A stretch of DNA of 58,314 nucleotides from Ruminococcus flavefaciens (lineage in GTDB: Bacteria; Bacillota; Clostridia; Oscillospirales; Ruminococcaceae). The stretch is taken from NCBI GenBank assembly GCA_023662725.1, contig JAMPIL010000011.1:1-58314 (forward strand), read 5' to 3'. Below, one piece after another: positions 26,562-36,611 of this stretch (within the stretch, counting starts at the first letter, position 1; every line of letters starts with the position of its first letter). The translations under genes were made by a program, and so were the position numbers. Under the pieces are notes generated by a model. The model did not search any database, was not told the DNA's origin, and saw only the letters and a program-made list of their open reading frames with translations.

Positions 26562-28353
26562 TTAGGACAATTGCTCATAGTATTTTCTCATGAATTGTGC
26601 CATTAATCTGCGACGCATCTCTAGGAATGTACCATAATTGGAAACATCCATTTCCACGAAAGATTCAGGAATACAGTTTTCTTGCAAATTTTTTGCAAGA
26701 TCCTCTTCTGACGTAATGCCGCCATAATGTAATCCTTCGCCTGCAATCTGTGATTTCATTCTTTTCATATAGTCATAGGGGGCATCGTCATTAATCTTGA
26801 TATTGATTTCAGACTGTGTGTAAACGTAATTGGCAATTTGATTGTAATCCCTGCGGTTCTTTATTCCGTTGTTTTGCAAATATTTTTTGGGGAAAATATG
26901 GTGAATATCACCACGTTGCTGGATAAGAGACTTCACGTCAATCTGTTTAGATAAGAAGCCTCTGGAATTCATTTTAATCTGTGCCATTAAAAATACATGG
27001 AAGTAGGGACTGCTTGATACAGAGGTGTCCAAACGCTGTACCAAAACCGTATTCCAAAAGGCATCCGAAAGTTCACCGGCTTCGGTATTTTCAACATACT
27101 GCAACGGATCCTGTTCAGTAAATCGCTTGATATCGTAATCAAAGGTTGATTCCGGAGAACCGGAATATCTGCCGGTCAGCATTGTCAACACAATCCATTT
27201 GCGAACTAAATTTTCAATAATAGCAGAATTAATCCTTTGTTCTCTTAATGTAAGGTACAGAATATATCCGAAGTTCAATACGTTCTGAGAGCGTACCAAA
27301 GAAGAATCAATTATTCCCACTGACTTGATGATCATGACGTAACGCTTGAAGTTTGTTTCATTCACAAAAGCCTCAACACCTTGACGCAAACTCAGAAAGG
27401 AGTTTTCTGCAATACTTTCCAGATTCTCTCTTGTTTCAAAATTACGTCCCGAAAGAAGGTTTACCAAATCAGCAATTTTCCCTCGTTTGAATTTATGAGT
27501 GAACGACACACGCAAAACGTCCGTATAAGCGGGAACATAGATATCTTCGGTTTCATTGACCACCCACTTAATTTTCTGCATCGCCTCGCTGTTCGCAAAA
27601 TCCTCATCATTTTCTGCAATCATTTCAAAATCAGCAGGTCGCTGCATAAAGTGACAGAAATAATCGATCATCTTTCGAGTTTCATTGCCGCCATATTTAT
27701 CATCCGCAGAAATTTTCGACATAGCAAAATCACTTTGCGAAAGAACGACACCCTGGGAGTTGATTCGGATGAATATATCCGTGACTTCATCAATAGATAA
27801 ACTCTGATTCAAGTCGATTACTCCAAGGCTGATATCCATGATTTTTTTTAGTTTTGAAATGACATTAGAAATGGCATTTTCTTGCCCTTCAAGACCATTT
27901 TCCTTGCAGTAGCTCAAGACAAACTGAAAATCATTAAACGAAGTATTAAACACTTGCGCAATATCCGAAATCCATTTACTATCTCTCTCAATCGCAGAGT
28001 TATAAACTTCAAAGGTCTCTAACTGCGGCTGAAAAGCAATGCGAATCCGCCTTTTCTTATATGTAGCATCAGTTACCATCATACCTGCTATTGCAGCCTG
28101 TAACGCGCTGCTGACCGTCAATCAGAATTTTCTTTCCAATTGAAAATCCTCCATCCTTTAGCCGAACATCAGGATTCTTCCACACAATAATATATCCCAC
28201 AGAAAATCCATTATAAAGTGAATCAAGCAAGTCACGCACTTTTGAAGAATCCCATACAAAGGGACGTTGAATTTCCGGTATCGCTACTTCACCGGATTTA
28301 ATCCAACCAATAATATTTTGAACTGTTGTACTGTACACATCAAATTGTGCCAT
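26562..28353 (-). pseudogene. Frameshifted DUF262/DUF1524 (GmrSD-like) protein
   Basis: The N-terminal part (28353 down to about 28104) reads [29 protein letters not shown] and [10 protein letters not shown], the ParB-like DUF262 domain of GmrS-type proteins. After IDGQQRVT this frame is lost and ends at 28069; the continuation ALQAAIAGM is in another frame and runs to 26562. That part has the long helical middle and a C-terminal DUF1524 HNH nuclease (DIHHIFPKKYLQNNG, then YNQIANYVYT). The break lies in GTTACAGG (28097-28104 on this strand) and fits loss of 8 bases between two GTTACAG repeats. GmrSD enzymes cut modified phage DNA. As written the protein is broken, unless the shift is a sequence error. 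Start ATG follows AAGGAGG. Confidence 0.85.
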
Positions 28354-28572
28354 TTTTGCTCCTCCTTCTCTCTGACATCAAATCTCCGATAACGACACCA
28401 CAAAATCACTCTAAAAAACAGCAAATCTACGGTAACACATTGTTATCTGTATTTGGATAGGTTGCGGATTGGTTGTCAGGCATTTCGGAGATACATCGAA
28501 TGAGATTGCATATTGGATATTATACAAGTCTTGTATCTTCCGAAATGGCTATTTTACGTCGTTTTCGGCATA
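28354..28572. other. Noncoding junction between prophage cargo and rlmD
   Basis: No gene is seen. It holds an inverted repeat (28481-28494 with 28533-28547) and, overlapping its right arm, a 15-base palindrome ATACAAG-T-CTTGTAT (28522-28536). This is where the prophage end is expected, because the rlmD coding sequence begins right after it. Confidence 0.5.
28481..28547. repeat. Inverted repeat near the prophage end
   Basis: CATTTCGGAGATAC at 28481-28494 is repeated inverted at 28533-28547 with one inserted base. A second palindrome (28522-28536) overlaps the right arm. It could be a recombinase or repressor binding site; no T run follows, so it is not a normal terminator. Confidence 0.6.
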
Positions 28573-28625
28573 TTAGTCATTTACCCTCGACATCAAAACC
28601 ACGCACTCAACGTGCCTCGTTCTCG
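28548..28625. other. Candidate attachment region at the 3' end of rlmD
   Basis: The 3' end of the rlmD/rumA gene faces the prophage. Serine-recombinase elements in other Firmicutes are known to insert into the rum gene, and the conserved C-terminal codons (HVECVVLM) here are the likely target. The exact crossover core cannot be fixed because the left end of the element is outside the window. Confidence 0.4.
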
Positions 28626-29931
28626 GAAACAAATCAGAGCCGCATACTTTCTGGACAGAATAATTATTTTCAGAAAGCCACTTTGAATCACGAGCAGCAG
28701 TCGCTGGATTGCAGGAGATCATGATTATTTTCTCTGGAGCAGCTTTAACGATTTCAGACAGAGCATCTACCGAACATCCCTTTCTTGGTGGATCAATAAC
28801 TATAACATCAGGTGAGCATCCGTTATTGCGAAGTTTCTCAAACACCTCACCTGAGTCACCACAATAGAATTCAGCATTGGCGATATTATTCATCAATGCA
28901 TTTTCTTTAGCATTTTCAACTGCTTGTGGAACTATTTCAATACCGATAATTTTTTTGGAACGGTGAGCCATAGAAAGACCAATAGTTCCGGCTCCGCAAT
29001 ACAGATCTGCCACGATCTCATTTCCATTCAAACCGGCATATTCCAAAGCCTTTGCATAAAGTTTTTCTGCCTGAACCGTATTCACTTGATAAAACGAAAG
29101 GGGAGAGAGCAGAATAGTATTTCCCGACATTGTATCGAAAATAGTATCTGTTCCTGAAAGAGTAACACATTTTTCACCGAGGATAACATTTGTTTTATCT
29201 GGGTTAACATTCATAACAATACTTTTTATATCATGAAATTTTTCGGTTAAGACTTTACAAATCGATGAAAGCTGTCTTGAAATATCTTTCCGAACAACGA
29301 AACAGAGCATTATTTCTCCTGAATGAGTACCTCTACGCAGATAAATATGTCTCATAATTCCAGTATTTGTTTCTTCCGAATAGACTGAAATATGCTTCTC
29401 ATTTATAAGATCAAGGGAAGTTTTAACAATCTCTGAAAAAATTTCCGGTTGAAGAACACAATCATTCACTTGAACAAGTCTATGACTTCTTGGAGCATAG
29501 AAACCGCATACAGCCTTTCCGTTGATAGAAGCAAGCGGATATTGAGCTTTATTACGATAATGATATGTTTCATCGGCACAGATAAACTCATCAAACTCCG
29601 GTTCAAGGCCGCCTATTCGCTTGAATGCATTTTCAATAATAAGACGTTTTACCTCACATTCGGCAGCATATGAAATATGTCTGAATGCACATCCGCCGCA
29701 TTTGGAATAATAGTCACAGTCAGATTCAACTCTGTCCTCAGATTTTTTTACATATTCGAGAACGATTCCGAATGCGTAATTTTTCAGAACCTTTACGATT
29801 TTTCCGACGATTTCGTCACCCTTGGCAGTTTCTGGTACAAAAACCGCCATATTGTCCACTCTGCAAACTCCGTTTCCTTCCGAAGTGATATCTGTAATTA
29901 TCGCTCTGAATTGCTGATTTTTTTCAGGCAT
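28573..29931 (-). CDS. rlmD: 23S rRNA (uracil-C5)-methyltransferase RlmD/RumA family
   Basis: A 452-residue SAM-dependent m5U methyltransferase of the TrmA/RumA family. It has an N-terminal TRAM domain (ITDITSEGNGVCRVDNMAVFVPE), an iron-sulfur cysteine set (CDYYSKCGGCAFRH with an earlier partner), the SAM site DLYCGAGTIGLSMA, the DPPRKG motif and the catalytic cysteine motif ISCNPAT near the C-terminus. Clostridial genomes often have several paralogues, so whether it modifies U1939 or another uracil is not decided. It starts inside the end of hemZ (34-base overlap) with AAGGAGG 8 bases before ATG. The 3' end is the probable prophage attachment site, and the C-terminus still looks complete. 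Confidence 0.9.
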   Translation of the reverse strand: MPEKNQQFRAIITDITSEGNGVCRVDNMAVFVPETAKGDEIVGKIVKVLKNYAFGIVLEYVKKSEDRVESDCDYYSKCGGCAFRHISYAAECEVKRLIIENAFKRIGGLEPEFDEFICADETYHYRNKAQYPLASINGKAVCGFYAPRSHRLVQVNDCVLQPEIFSEIVKTSLDLINEKHISVYSEETNTGIMRHIYLRRGTHSGEIMLCFVVRKDISRQLSSICKVLTEKFHDIKSIVMNVNPDKTNVILGEKCVTLSGTDTIFDTMSGNTILLSPLSFYQVNTVQAEKLYAKALEYAGLNGNEIVADLYCGAGTIGLSMAHRSKKIIGIEIVPQAVENAKENALMNNIANAEFYCGDSGEVFEKLRNNGCSPDVIVIDPPRKGCSVDALSEIVKAAPEKIIMISCNPATAARDSKWLSENNYSVQKVCGSDLFPRTRHVECVVLMSRVND

Positions 29932-31391
29932 TCAATAACCTCCTTTTTCTTTTCCATAAGCTGTTCAAATCTGTTAATATATTCGTATGGAAATTTATAA
30001 TTATGGATTCGTGAAATTTTTCCATTCGGATAGACAAGCTTTGTTGAAGCAGCGCAGCCAGCGCCGAGAATAGTCTGAGTTTCGTCCATGATAAAGATAT
30101 TGTAATAGCTTTCAAAACCTTTTTTGGCATATCCTATATTTTCCAGATTATCAACTGTATTTTTCTGACGATACATATAATAGGGGAGATACTCGTTTGC
30201 AATAAGATGTTTTATGCTGTAATTAACCATTTCAGATACAGGATTTTGAATGATGTTGTCGTGATTCTGCTCAAATAGATTAGCTGCTCTTTTTAATGTA
30301 AGAGTATGAACAGTTATACTTTCGGGATCAAGTTCAATTATTCTGTCGAGAGTATCACAGAAACTTTCAGCTGATTCTTCCGGAAGTCCAGCAATGAGGT
30401 CAGTATTAATGTTATCAAATCCGATTTTTCTTGCAAGTTCAAAAGCTTTTATAAAATCCTTGCCGGAATGTTTTCTGCCGATAATGCGAAGAACTTCATC
30501 GTTAAGCGTCTGTGGATTAACAGATATTCTTTTTGCTCCAAGTTCCTTGATCACACGAAGCTTTCCTTCGGTTATCGTATCTGGTCTGCCTGCTTCTATG
30601 CTGTATTCACGAACGTTATCAAGGTCGAAATTATTCTCAACGCACTCCATTATCAGCCTCAGATCATGTTCCGAAACAGAAGTCGGAGTTCCTCCGCCAA
30701 AATAAATAGTATCGATTTGGGTGTTAGTTTCTTTTACAATTTTTCCGATTATTTCCAGTTCTCTGCAAAGAGCAGCAACATATTCCGGTATCAGTTTCAT
30801 AGCCGAATCCATTGAATGCGAAACAAATGAACAATAGCTGCATCTTGTCGGACAAAACGGAATGGAAACGTAAAGACTGACTGCATTTTTGTTGATCCTA
30901 TCAAGAATAGGAAGCTGATTTATTGCCGTTTCATATGCAATTTTCAACTTTTCCTGGGAAATCTCATATTTGTTTTTCAGGATAGAATTTATTTCAGCAT
31001 AAGATTTTCCGCTGCGCATAAGCTCAATTACTTTTTTCACGGGACGTATTCCTGTCATAAGTCCCCACGGAGGAATGATTCCGGTTTCACGGCTTAAAAT
31101 TCTGTATACGAGTCTGCAAAGTTCATGTTCAATAAGTCCTTTATCAGATTCAGCATTTACATCAAGAGTTTTTAAAAGTGATATTTTTTTGCCGTTCAGC
31201 ATTATCTCGACAAAAATTTCACAGTCGTTTTTAACTTGTGCAATAATATATGAATCGCCGCTGGCATCAGAAATATTATCCGAGAAAGAAAATCTTTCAG
31301 CATGAAAAAAGAGTTTAAGTGTTGCCTCTATCTCATATTTAAAAGAATTGCCGATTAAAATAACCGGCATTTTAAAATTTTTATTTACCAT
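29898..31391 (-). CDS. hemZ: HemZ-type coproporphyrinogen dehydrogenase-like radical SAM protein
   Basis: A 497-residue radical SAM protein. The 4Fe-4S motif is CPTRCSYC, following YVSIPF as in HemN/HemZ. An N-terminal 160-residue region precedes the radical SAM barrel (IDTIYFGGGTPTSVSEHDL, EYSIEAGRPDTI, RISVNPQTLNDEVLRIIGR, INTDLIAGLPEE), a layout found in HemZ of Bacillus and clostridia. It is annotated as oxygen-independent coproporphyrinogen III oxidase, but true activity of HemZ-type proteins is not certain and no other haem gene is nearby. Fourth gene of the recJ operon; a 13-bp inverted repeat lies just upstream. Confidence 0.85.
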   Translation of the reverse strand: MVNKNFKMPVILIGNSFKYEIEATLKLFFHAERFSFSDNISDASGDSYIIAQVKNDCEIFVEIMLNGKKISLLKTLDVNAESDKGLIEHELCRLVYRILSRETGIIPPWGLMTGIRPVKKVIELMRSGKSYAEINSILKNKYEISQEKLKIAYETAINQLPILDRINKNAVSLYVSIPFCPTRCSYCSFVSHSMDSAMKLIPEYVAALCRELEIIGKIVKETNTQIDTIYFGGGTPTSVSEHDLRLIMECVENNFDLDNVREYSIEAGRPDTITEGKLRVIKELGAKRISVNPQTLNDEVLRIIGRKHSGKDFIKAFELARKIGFDNINTDLIAGLPEESAESFCDTLDRIIELDPESITVHTLTLKRAANLFEQNHDNIIQNPVSEMVNYSIKHLIANEYLPYYMYRQKNTVDNLENIGYAKKGFESYYNIFIMDETQTILGAGCAASTKLVYPNGKISRIHNYKFPYEYINRFEQLMEKKKEVIECLKKISNSER

Positions 31392-31405
31392 TTTTCCTCA
31401 TTCAT

Positions 31406-31440
31406 AACTTGAATTCATACGAAAGAGATGAATTCAAGTT
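31406..31440 (-). repeat. Perfect 13-bp inverted repeat before hemZ
   Basis: AACTTGAATTCAT (31406-31418) is inverted exactly at 31428-31440 with a 9-base loop. It lies between the MBL gene and the hemZ ribosome site. On the minus strand no T run follows, so it is more likely an RNA processing or stability hairpin than a terminator. Confidence 0.7.
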
Positions 31441-31449
31441 TATAGACCT

Positions 31450-32073
31450 TTATATATTTTTCATGTATGGATTCATTTTACGCTCAAAATCAAGTGTAGT
31501 AGGCATATTATGTCCCGGCAGCACCTTGTAATCGCCCTTAAGAAGCGAGAGTTTTTTAAGCGATTTTTTCATATCAATAGGATTGCTTCCTAAAAAGTCA
31601 GTTCTTCCAATAGAACGGTTAAACAGCGTATCTCCTGAAAAAATAACATCTTCACAGATATAGCAGACGCTTCCGCCGGAATGACCAGGAGTATGGATGA
31701 CCTTAAATGAAAGATCTCCGTCCTGAATAATAGCGTCTTCTTCCACTGCTGTCCACAAAGTTACAGGAATAAAATGATTATAGGACATTCCGGAAGCAAG
31801 AGAAAACTTCTCGCTTGTGAGCATTTCTGAGTCGCTCAAATGAATAAAAACCTCTGCTCCGGTAAGACGTCGAACCTCTTCAACTCCACCGATGTGATCG
31901 AAATGACCATGAGTAAGAAGAATCTTCGTAAGTTTTAATTTATTCAATTTAAGGAAATTCATCAGATAATCGGCGTCGCCGCCTAAATCGACAATGATGC
32001 ATCTTCCGGGAGCTGTTTCAACAACATAGCAGTTTGAACGCAGTTCACCAAGATTCAGAGTATGAATTTTCAT
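31450..32073 (-). CDS. MBL-fold hydrolase, glyoxalase II-like
   Basis: A 207-residue metallo-beta-lactamase-fold enzyme. THGHFDHIGG is the H-x-H-x-D-H metal motif (about residues 55-64), HTPGHSGGSVCY supplies the next histidine, FSGDTLF the bridging aspartate and VLPGHNMPT the last histidine. The spacing fits the short bacterial hydroxyacylglutathione-hydrolase-like group. Many clostridia lack glutathione, so the substrate is unknown. It starts 9 bases after relA and is co-transcribed with it. Confidence 0.88.
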   Translation of the reverse strand: MKIHTLNLGELRSNCYVVETAPGRCIIVDLGGDADYLMNFLKLNKLKLTKILLTHGHFDHIGGVEEVRRLTGAEVFIHLSDSEMLTSEKFSLASGMSYNHFIPVTLWTAVEEDAIIQDGDLSFKVIHTPGHSGGSVCYICEDVIFSGDTLFNRSIGRTDFLGSNPIDMKKSLKKLSLLKGDYKVLPGHNMPTTLDFERKMNPYMKNI

Positions 32074-32082
32074 ATTAACCTC

Positions 32083-34353
32083 CTATAGCGAAGCTCTTTC
32101 AACCGAAATAACGCCCTTGATCTTTCTTAATTTTTCAAAGAGATTTTTAAGTTGTTCGGTGTTTGAGATAACGATAGTACTTTCAAAAATAGCGTTTCCG
32201 TTTTTCAAAGCTCTTGAAGCGGAATGTACAATAGGAACCCTTGCCTCAAGAAGAACTGCCGTAATATCGTAAACAAGACCTACTCTGTCCGTAGCAGTTA
32301 CCTCAAAACTTGTCTGAAGCTGAGAATTGCTGTGTTCCGACCACTGAATATCGCACCAACGGCTCATTTCTTCCGGATTATTACGGTTCAAAGCGGACTT
32401 ATAGTTGATACATTTAGTAGTATGAACAGAAATTCCATGACCTCTTGTAATAAATCCAACGATATCGTCTCCGGGCAGGGGATTGCAGCATTGTGCAAAT
32501 TTAACAAGAAGATCGTCAACCTGATCTAAAATGATACTGCTTTTATTATTTGGTTTCGGCTGAATAAGCGGAATGACGGACGGTTCGTTGTCTGCATAAA
32601 GCTTCTCGTATTTATCTTTAAGACGTGGGAGAATTTTTGAAAGCAAAACGCCGCCATAACCAACAGAGGCATAAAAATCATTAAGGGTTTCACAGTTATG
32701 ACGCTTGAAATCATCGGCGAGGAATTCCTCATAATCTGATTCGGAAAGATTTATTCTATGACGCTTGAATTCACGTTCAAGAGCTGACTTACCTTCAATA
32801 ATATTTTCTTCTCTGCGTTCTTTTTTGAACCATGAACGTATTTTCGATCTGGCTTCGTTTGTTTTAACAATATTGAGCCACGCTCTGTTAGGCCCTTTTT
32901 CCGGATCTTTGCTTGTAAGAATCTCGCATATCTGACCGGTCTGAAGTTTATAATCAAGAGGAACTATTCTGCCGTCAACCTTTGCTCCGACTGTTCTGTG
33001 ACCAATTTCCGTGTGAATGCGGTATGCAAAATCAATTACGGTTGAATTCACAGGAAGATCGACAGATTTTCCTCTCGGAGTCATAACAACGATATCTTCC
33101 GGAGCAAGATCTGTTTTTATAATACGAACGATCTCTTCAACGTCGTCAGAAGTCTGCTGAGCCTCGATGACCTGTCTCACCCACGCAAGACGCTGCTCCA
33201 TTTTATCCTTGCCCTTGATGCCTTCTTTATATTTCCAATGAGCAGCGATGCCGTATTCTGCGGTTTCATGCATATCCCATGTTCTGATCTGAACTTCAAA
33301 CGGAATGCCCTCCGTTCCAAGAACCGTAGTATGAAGCGATTGATACATATTTGATTTCGGAGTTGAAATATAATCCTTGAAGCGATTCGGCAGCGGGCGG
33401 AACATATCGTGTATCAAGCCGAGAACATTGTAACATTCAGCAATAGTCGTAACGATAATTCTTACAGCGTATTTATCATAAATTTCATCAATATTTTTAT
33501 GATGGAGGAAGATTTTTTTATAGATTCCGTAAATGCTTTTAACTCTGCCGTCTATTTGCGGAGGGTCAGTGAAATCCTCTGATTTAAAACGCTGAGCAAT
33601 ACGGCTTTTGATTATCTCAATAAAAGCTTCACGTTCTTCCTTTTTGTTTTCGAGAATATTCTCAATTTCAGAGTAAGCATATGGATCAAGATAGTGAAAA
33701 GCAAGATCTTCAAGCTCTTCTTTAACAGCCCGTATACCTAAACGATGAGCGATAGGAGCATAGATATTCATTGTTTCAAGAGCAGTATTGCGCTGTTTAT
33801 CATGCGGACGATATTTCAGCGTTCTCATGTTATGAAGTCTATCACAGAGTTTGATTATCATAACACGGATATCCTGCGACATGGCAAGAAGAATTTTTCT
33901 GATATTTTCAGCCTGCTGTTCTTCTTTGGTAAAAACCGGAATCTTACTTAGTTTTGTAACGCCGTCAACAAGCATGGCAACATCCTGACCGAAACGTTTT
34001 TTCAAGCCGTCGAGAGTGGCTGGAGTATCCTCGACAACATCGTGAAGGAGTGCGGCGCAGATAGTATCAGTATCCATGCCAAGTTCTAAAAGTGTATAAG
34101 CAACAGCAAGCGGATGAATGATATATGCCTGACCGGAAGAGCGTTTTTGTCCCTCGTGAGCTTTAGCCGCAAATTCGTATGCAGAAATAATTTTGCTGAG
34201 ATCATATTGCTTATCATCAGTAAGAATTTTCTGAATAATCATTTCAATTGTGAAATCGTCATTAAAATCAGGAATGCTTTTAAGATATTCCTCCGGACTT
34301 TTCGGAGCAGTCTCCTCTGTTGAAGGATTTGAAAAATTCATATCATCAGGCAT
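32083..34353 (-). CDS. relA: Bifunctional (p)ppGpp synthetase/hydrolase RelA/SpoT
   Basis: A 756-residue Rel protein that makes and degrades the alarmone (p)ppGpp. The hydrolase HD domain is intact, with His80 (IIHP) and His104-Asp105 (LLHDVVEDT). The synthetase domain follows (KSIYGIYKK, YAVRIIV, NRFKDYISTPKSNMYQSLHT, EVQIRTWDMHETAEYG). Then come a TGS domain (VMTPRGKSVDLPVNSTVIDFAY), a helical and zinc-finger-like part (KFAQCCNPLPGDDIVGF) and a C-terminal ACT domain (VTATDRVGLVYDIT). Length and order match the single long Rel of Firmicutes. It lies 32 bases after recJ, the usual clostridial neighbourhood. Confidence 0.95.
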   Translation of the reverse strand: MPDDMNFSNPSTEETAPKSPEEYLKSIPDFNDDFTIEMIIQKILTDDKQYDLSKIISAYEFAAKAHEGQKRSSGQAYIIHPLAVAYTLLELGMDTDTICAALLHDVVEDTPATLDGLKKRFGQDVAMLVDGVTKLSKIPVFTKEEQQAENIRKILLAMSQDIRVMIIKLCDRLHNMRTLKYRPHDKQRNTALETMNIYAPIAHRLGIRAVKEELEDLAFHYLDPYAYSEIENILENKKEEREAFIEIIKSRIAQRFKSEDFTDPPQIDGRVKSIYGIYKKIFLHHKNIDEIYDKYAVRIIVTTIAECYNVLGLIHDMFRPLPNRFKDYISTPKSNMYQSLHTTVLGTEGIPFEVQIRTWDMHETAEYGIAAHWKYKEGIKGKDKMEQRLAWVRQVIEAQQTSDDVEEIVRIIKTDLAPEDIVVMTPRGKSVDLPVNSTVIDFAYRIHTEIGHRTVGAKVDGRIVPLDYKLQTGQICEILTSKDPEKGPNRAWLNIVKTNEARSKIRSWFKKERREENIIEGKSALEREFKRHRINLSESDYEEFLADDFKRHNCETLNDFYASVGYGGVLLSKILPRLKDKYEKLYADNEPSVIPLIQPKPNNKSSIILDQVDDLLVKFAQCCNPLPGDDIVGFITRGHGISVHTTKCINYKSALNRNNPEEMSRWCDIQWSEHSNSQLQTSFEVTATDRVGLVYDITAVLLEARVPIVHSASRALKNGNAIFESTIVISNTEQLKNLFEKLRKIKGVISVERASL

Positions 34354-34385
34354 AAGTAAAATCTCCTTTTATGCAAAATAAATCA

Positions 34386-36413
34386 TTATTTGCCGATCTT
34401 ATTTCTGAGAGAAATGAGAATCGGAGCTGAATTAAGGTCAGCTTTATGTGTAACTTTAACTCTGTAAACTTTTGAATCATCATAAGAAATCCTGATAAGT
34501 CCGAGTTGACGAAGCGCTTCGATAGAAACGCTGAATTTGCAAAAATTTATTTTAGGGTCGTTCAGCTTCAGATAAAGCGTATCGGAATTTATTCCGTTGC
34601 TTGGTATCATCTGATATATCTTTACAACATCGTCTCTTACAGGCATCATACTTGCGTAATATGCATGAGGAAGCTCTTCGTTTCGCAGAAAGGCTTCAAA
34701 AGCTGAAAATGCTGCGAAATATTTACTTTGCTCGAAATTGGCAGGGCGGAGTTCCTGAACGATAATGCTCATTGAAGTGTTTCCTCTGAAATTATTCGTG
34801 CCAAGAGTTACAATAAGATCGCAGAAATCTTCCTTTTTTACGCAAAGAGAATCAGGCGAACTGCGGAAAACAAGAACATCAAACTGGGCAAATCCGAGCT
34901 TTATTTTCAGCTTCGAGTGAACTCCGGCTGACAGTGGAACGATATCGGTTATCTCAGCATTTCCGATGAAGAACAGCGGTTTCTCATTATCAGCGCCAAA
35001 CGGTTCAAGAACGCTTAATCCCTCGATATTTTGCAGAGTAAGTTCTGTCGGATTCAGCGGATAATCAGCAGAACAAGTCATAACAGGCATTGTTCTATGA
35101 TTTTCAAAAGCATATCTTTCAAGGAGTATAGCGAATTTTTCAGTTTTACCCATTTTTATAGTAAAACCGCCTGCCGAGGGATGACCGCCGAATTTTTCAA
35201 GAGCTTTAGCAGCGCTGTTCAAAGCGGAAAAAATTGAAAAATCACCAAAGGAGCGAGCAGAACCACGAATCTCACCATTAGATTCCGAGGCGATAAAAAC
35301 GGGTTTTCCGAAATGATCCATAATTCGTGAAGCAACAATACCTATAACGCCATGATGCCAGTTTTTTCCGCAGATAAATATAACTCTTCCACGAACGAGC
35401 GAAGGATCTTCTGCGATCATTTCAAAAATCTCGCTTATAATATCAGCCTCCGCTTTTTTTCGTTCATTATTCAGTCTATCAAGACTTTGTGCAATTGCAA
35501 GAGCTTCGTCATCATCATCGCAGAGAAATAGTTCAGCGGCAGTTTTAGGCGAACCAAATCTTCCGGCAGCATTTATTCTCGGAGCAAGACCAAAACCTAT
35601 TGAATCGGAATTTAACGGCTTTTCATCAAGTCCGGCAACTTTTTTAAGAGCGATAAGAGCTGGACGGTCTGTATTCCGTATAAGTTCCATACCGTAAGAA
35701 ACGAGGAAACGATTTTCTCCGGTAAGACTGACAATATCAGCGATAGTGGCAATTGCCGCAAGGTCTCCGAATTGTTCAAGAGCCATAATATAATCTCCGC
35801 CGTCAAGAGCTGCGACAAGTTTGAGAGCTATCCCTGCGCCGCACATAAATTTAAATGTTGAAAAGCAGTCATGACGGTGCGGATCAACGATAGCTTCGGC
35901 ACGGGGGAGAACCTCGCCCTGTTGATGATGATCGGTGACAACAAGCTTCATACCGGATGAGTATATGTATTCGGCTTCTTCGATCGCAGAAATACCATTA
36001 TCGACAGTAATGATAAGTTCTGTACCGTTTGCGGCTATTTTATCGACAGCTTTTTTATTAAGACCAAATCCTTCTGAGCGTTCGGGAATGTAATAAATAA
36101 CATCTGCTCCTGCTTCAAGAAGATAGGAATAAAGTATAACCGTTGACATAACTCCATCGCAGTCGTAGTCGCCGTAAATGCAAATGCGCTGACCATTATC
36201 AATAGCGGCATTTATTGTATCAGCAGCTTCCTGCATATCTTTAATAAGAAACGGATCAGAAAGTTCATCAACGTTAAGCTTCTGCATAACGGAATCGGGT
36301 GATGAATATCCTTTCTGAACCAGAACAGCAGCAGTAAGCGATGTTATTCCACAGCCAATCATAAGCTTGGAAACCGCATTTTTATCAGGAACACTGATAT
36401 TCCATTTTTTCAT
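34386..36413 (-). CDS. recJ: Single-stranded-DNA-specific exonuclease RecJ
   Basis: A 675-residue 5'-3' ssDNA exonuclease used in recombination and mismatch repair. The DHH phosphoesterase motifs are IYGDYDCDGVMST, ITVDNGIS and VTDHHQQGE. The DHHA1 domain has FGGHPSAGGF, and an OB-like segment with FAQFDVLVFR follows before a C-terminal domain of about 150 residues as in Firmicute RecJ. It is the first gene of the minus-strand operon and has a clear promoter at 36447-36475. Confidence 0.94.
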   Translation of the reverse strand: MKKWNISVPDKNAVSKLMIGCGITSLTAAVLVQKGYSSPDSVMQKLNVDELSDPFLIKDMQEAADTINAAIDNGQRICIYGDYDCDGVMSTVILYSYLLEAGADVIYYIPERSEGFGLNKKAVDKIAANGTELIITVDNGISAIEEAEYIYSSGMKLVVTDHHQQGEVLPRAEAIVDPHRHDCFSTFKFMCGAGIALKLVAALDGGDYIMALEQFGDLAAIATIADIVSLTGENRFLVSYGMELIRNTDRPALIALKKVAGLDEKPLNSDSIGFGLAPRINAAGRFGSPKTAAELFLCDDDDEALAIAQSLDRLNNERKKAEADIISEIFEMIAEDPSLVRGRVIFICGKNWHHGVIGIVASRIMDHFGKPVFIASESNGEIRGSARSFGDFSIFSALNSAAKALEKFGGHPSAGGFTIKMGKTEKFAILLERYAFENHRTMPVMTCSADYPLNPTELTLQNIEGLSVLEPFGADNEKPLFFIGNAEITDIVPLSAGVHSKLKIKLGFAQFDVLVFRSSPDSLCVKKEDFCDLIVTLGTNNFRGNTSMSIIVQELRPANFEQSKYFAAFSAFEAFLRNEELPHAYYASMMPVRDDVVKIYQMIPSNGINSDTLYLKLNDPKINFCKFSVSIEALRQLGLIRISYDDSKVYRVKVTHKADLNSAPILISLRNKIGK

Positions 36414-36446
36414 ATAAAACTCCTATAGAAAATACTTAATATTCAT

Positions 36447-36475
36447 ATTATATCATTATTCGAGCAATTTTTCAA
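36447..36475 (-). promoter_or_regulatory. Promoter of the recJ-relA-MBL-hemZ-rlmD operon
   Basis: On the minus strand TTGAAA (36470-36475), 17-base spacer, TATAAT (36447-36452), about 35 bases before the recJ start. Confidence 0.8.
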
Positions 36476-36611
36476 TAGAGTTGAAGAAAAATATATACAA
36501 AAAAAGTTCAATTTAATGATAAAAACTTATAACCAGTACGATGACGGTCTCATTTTGTTTAAAATATATGTGAAAATCAGCGTTCAGCGTCTATTAATTC
36601 CGGATTCAAAA

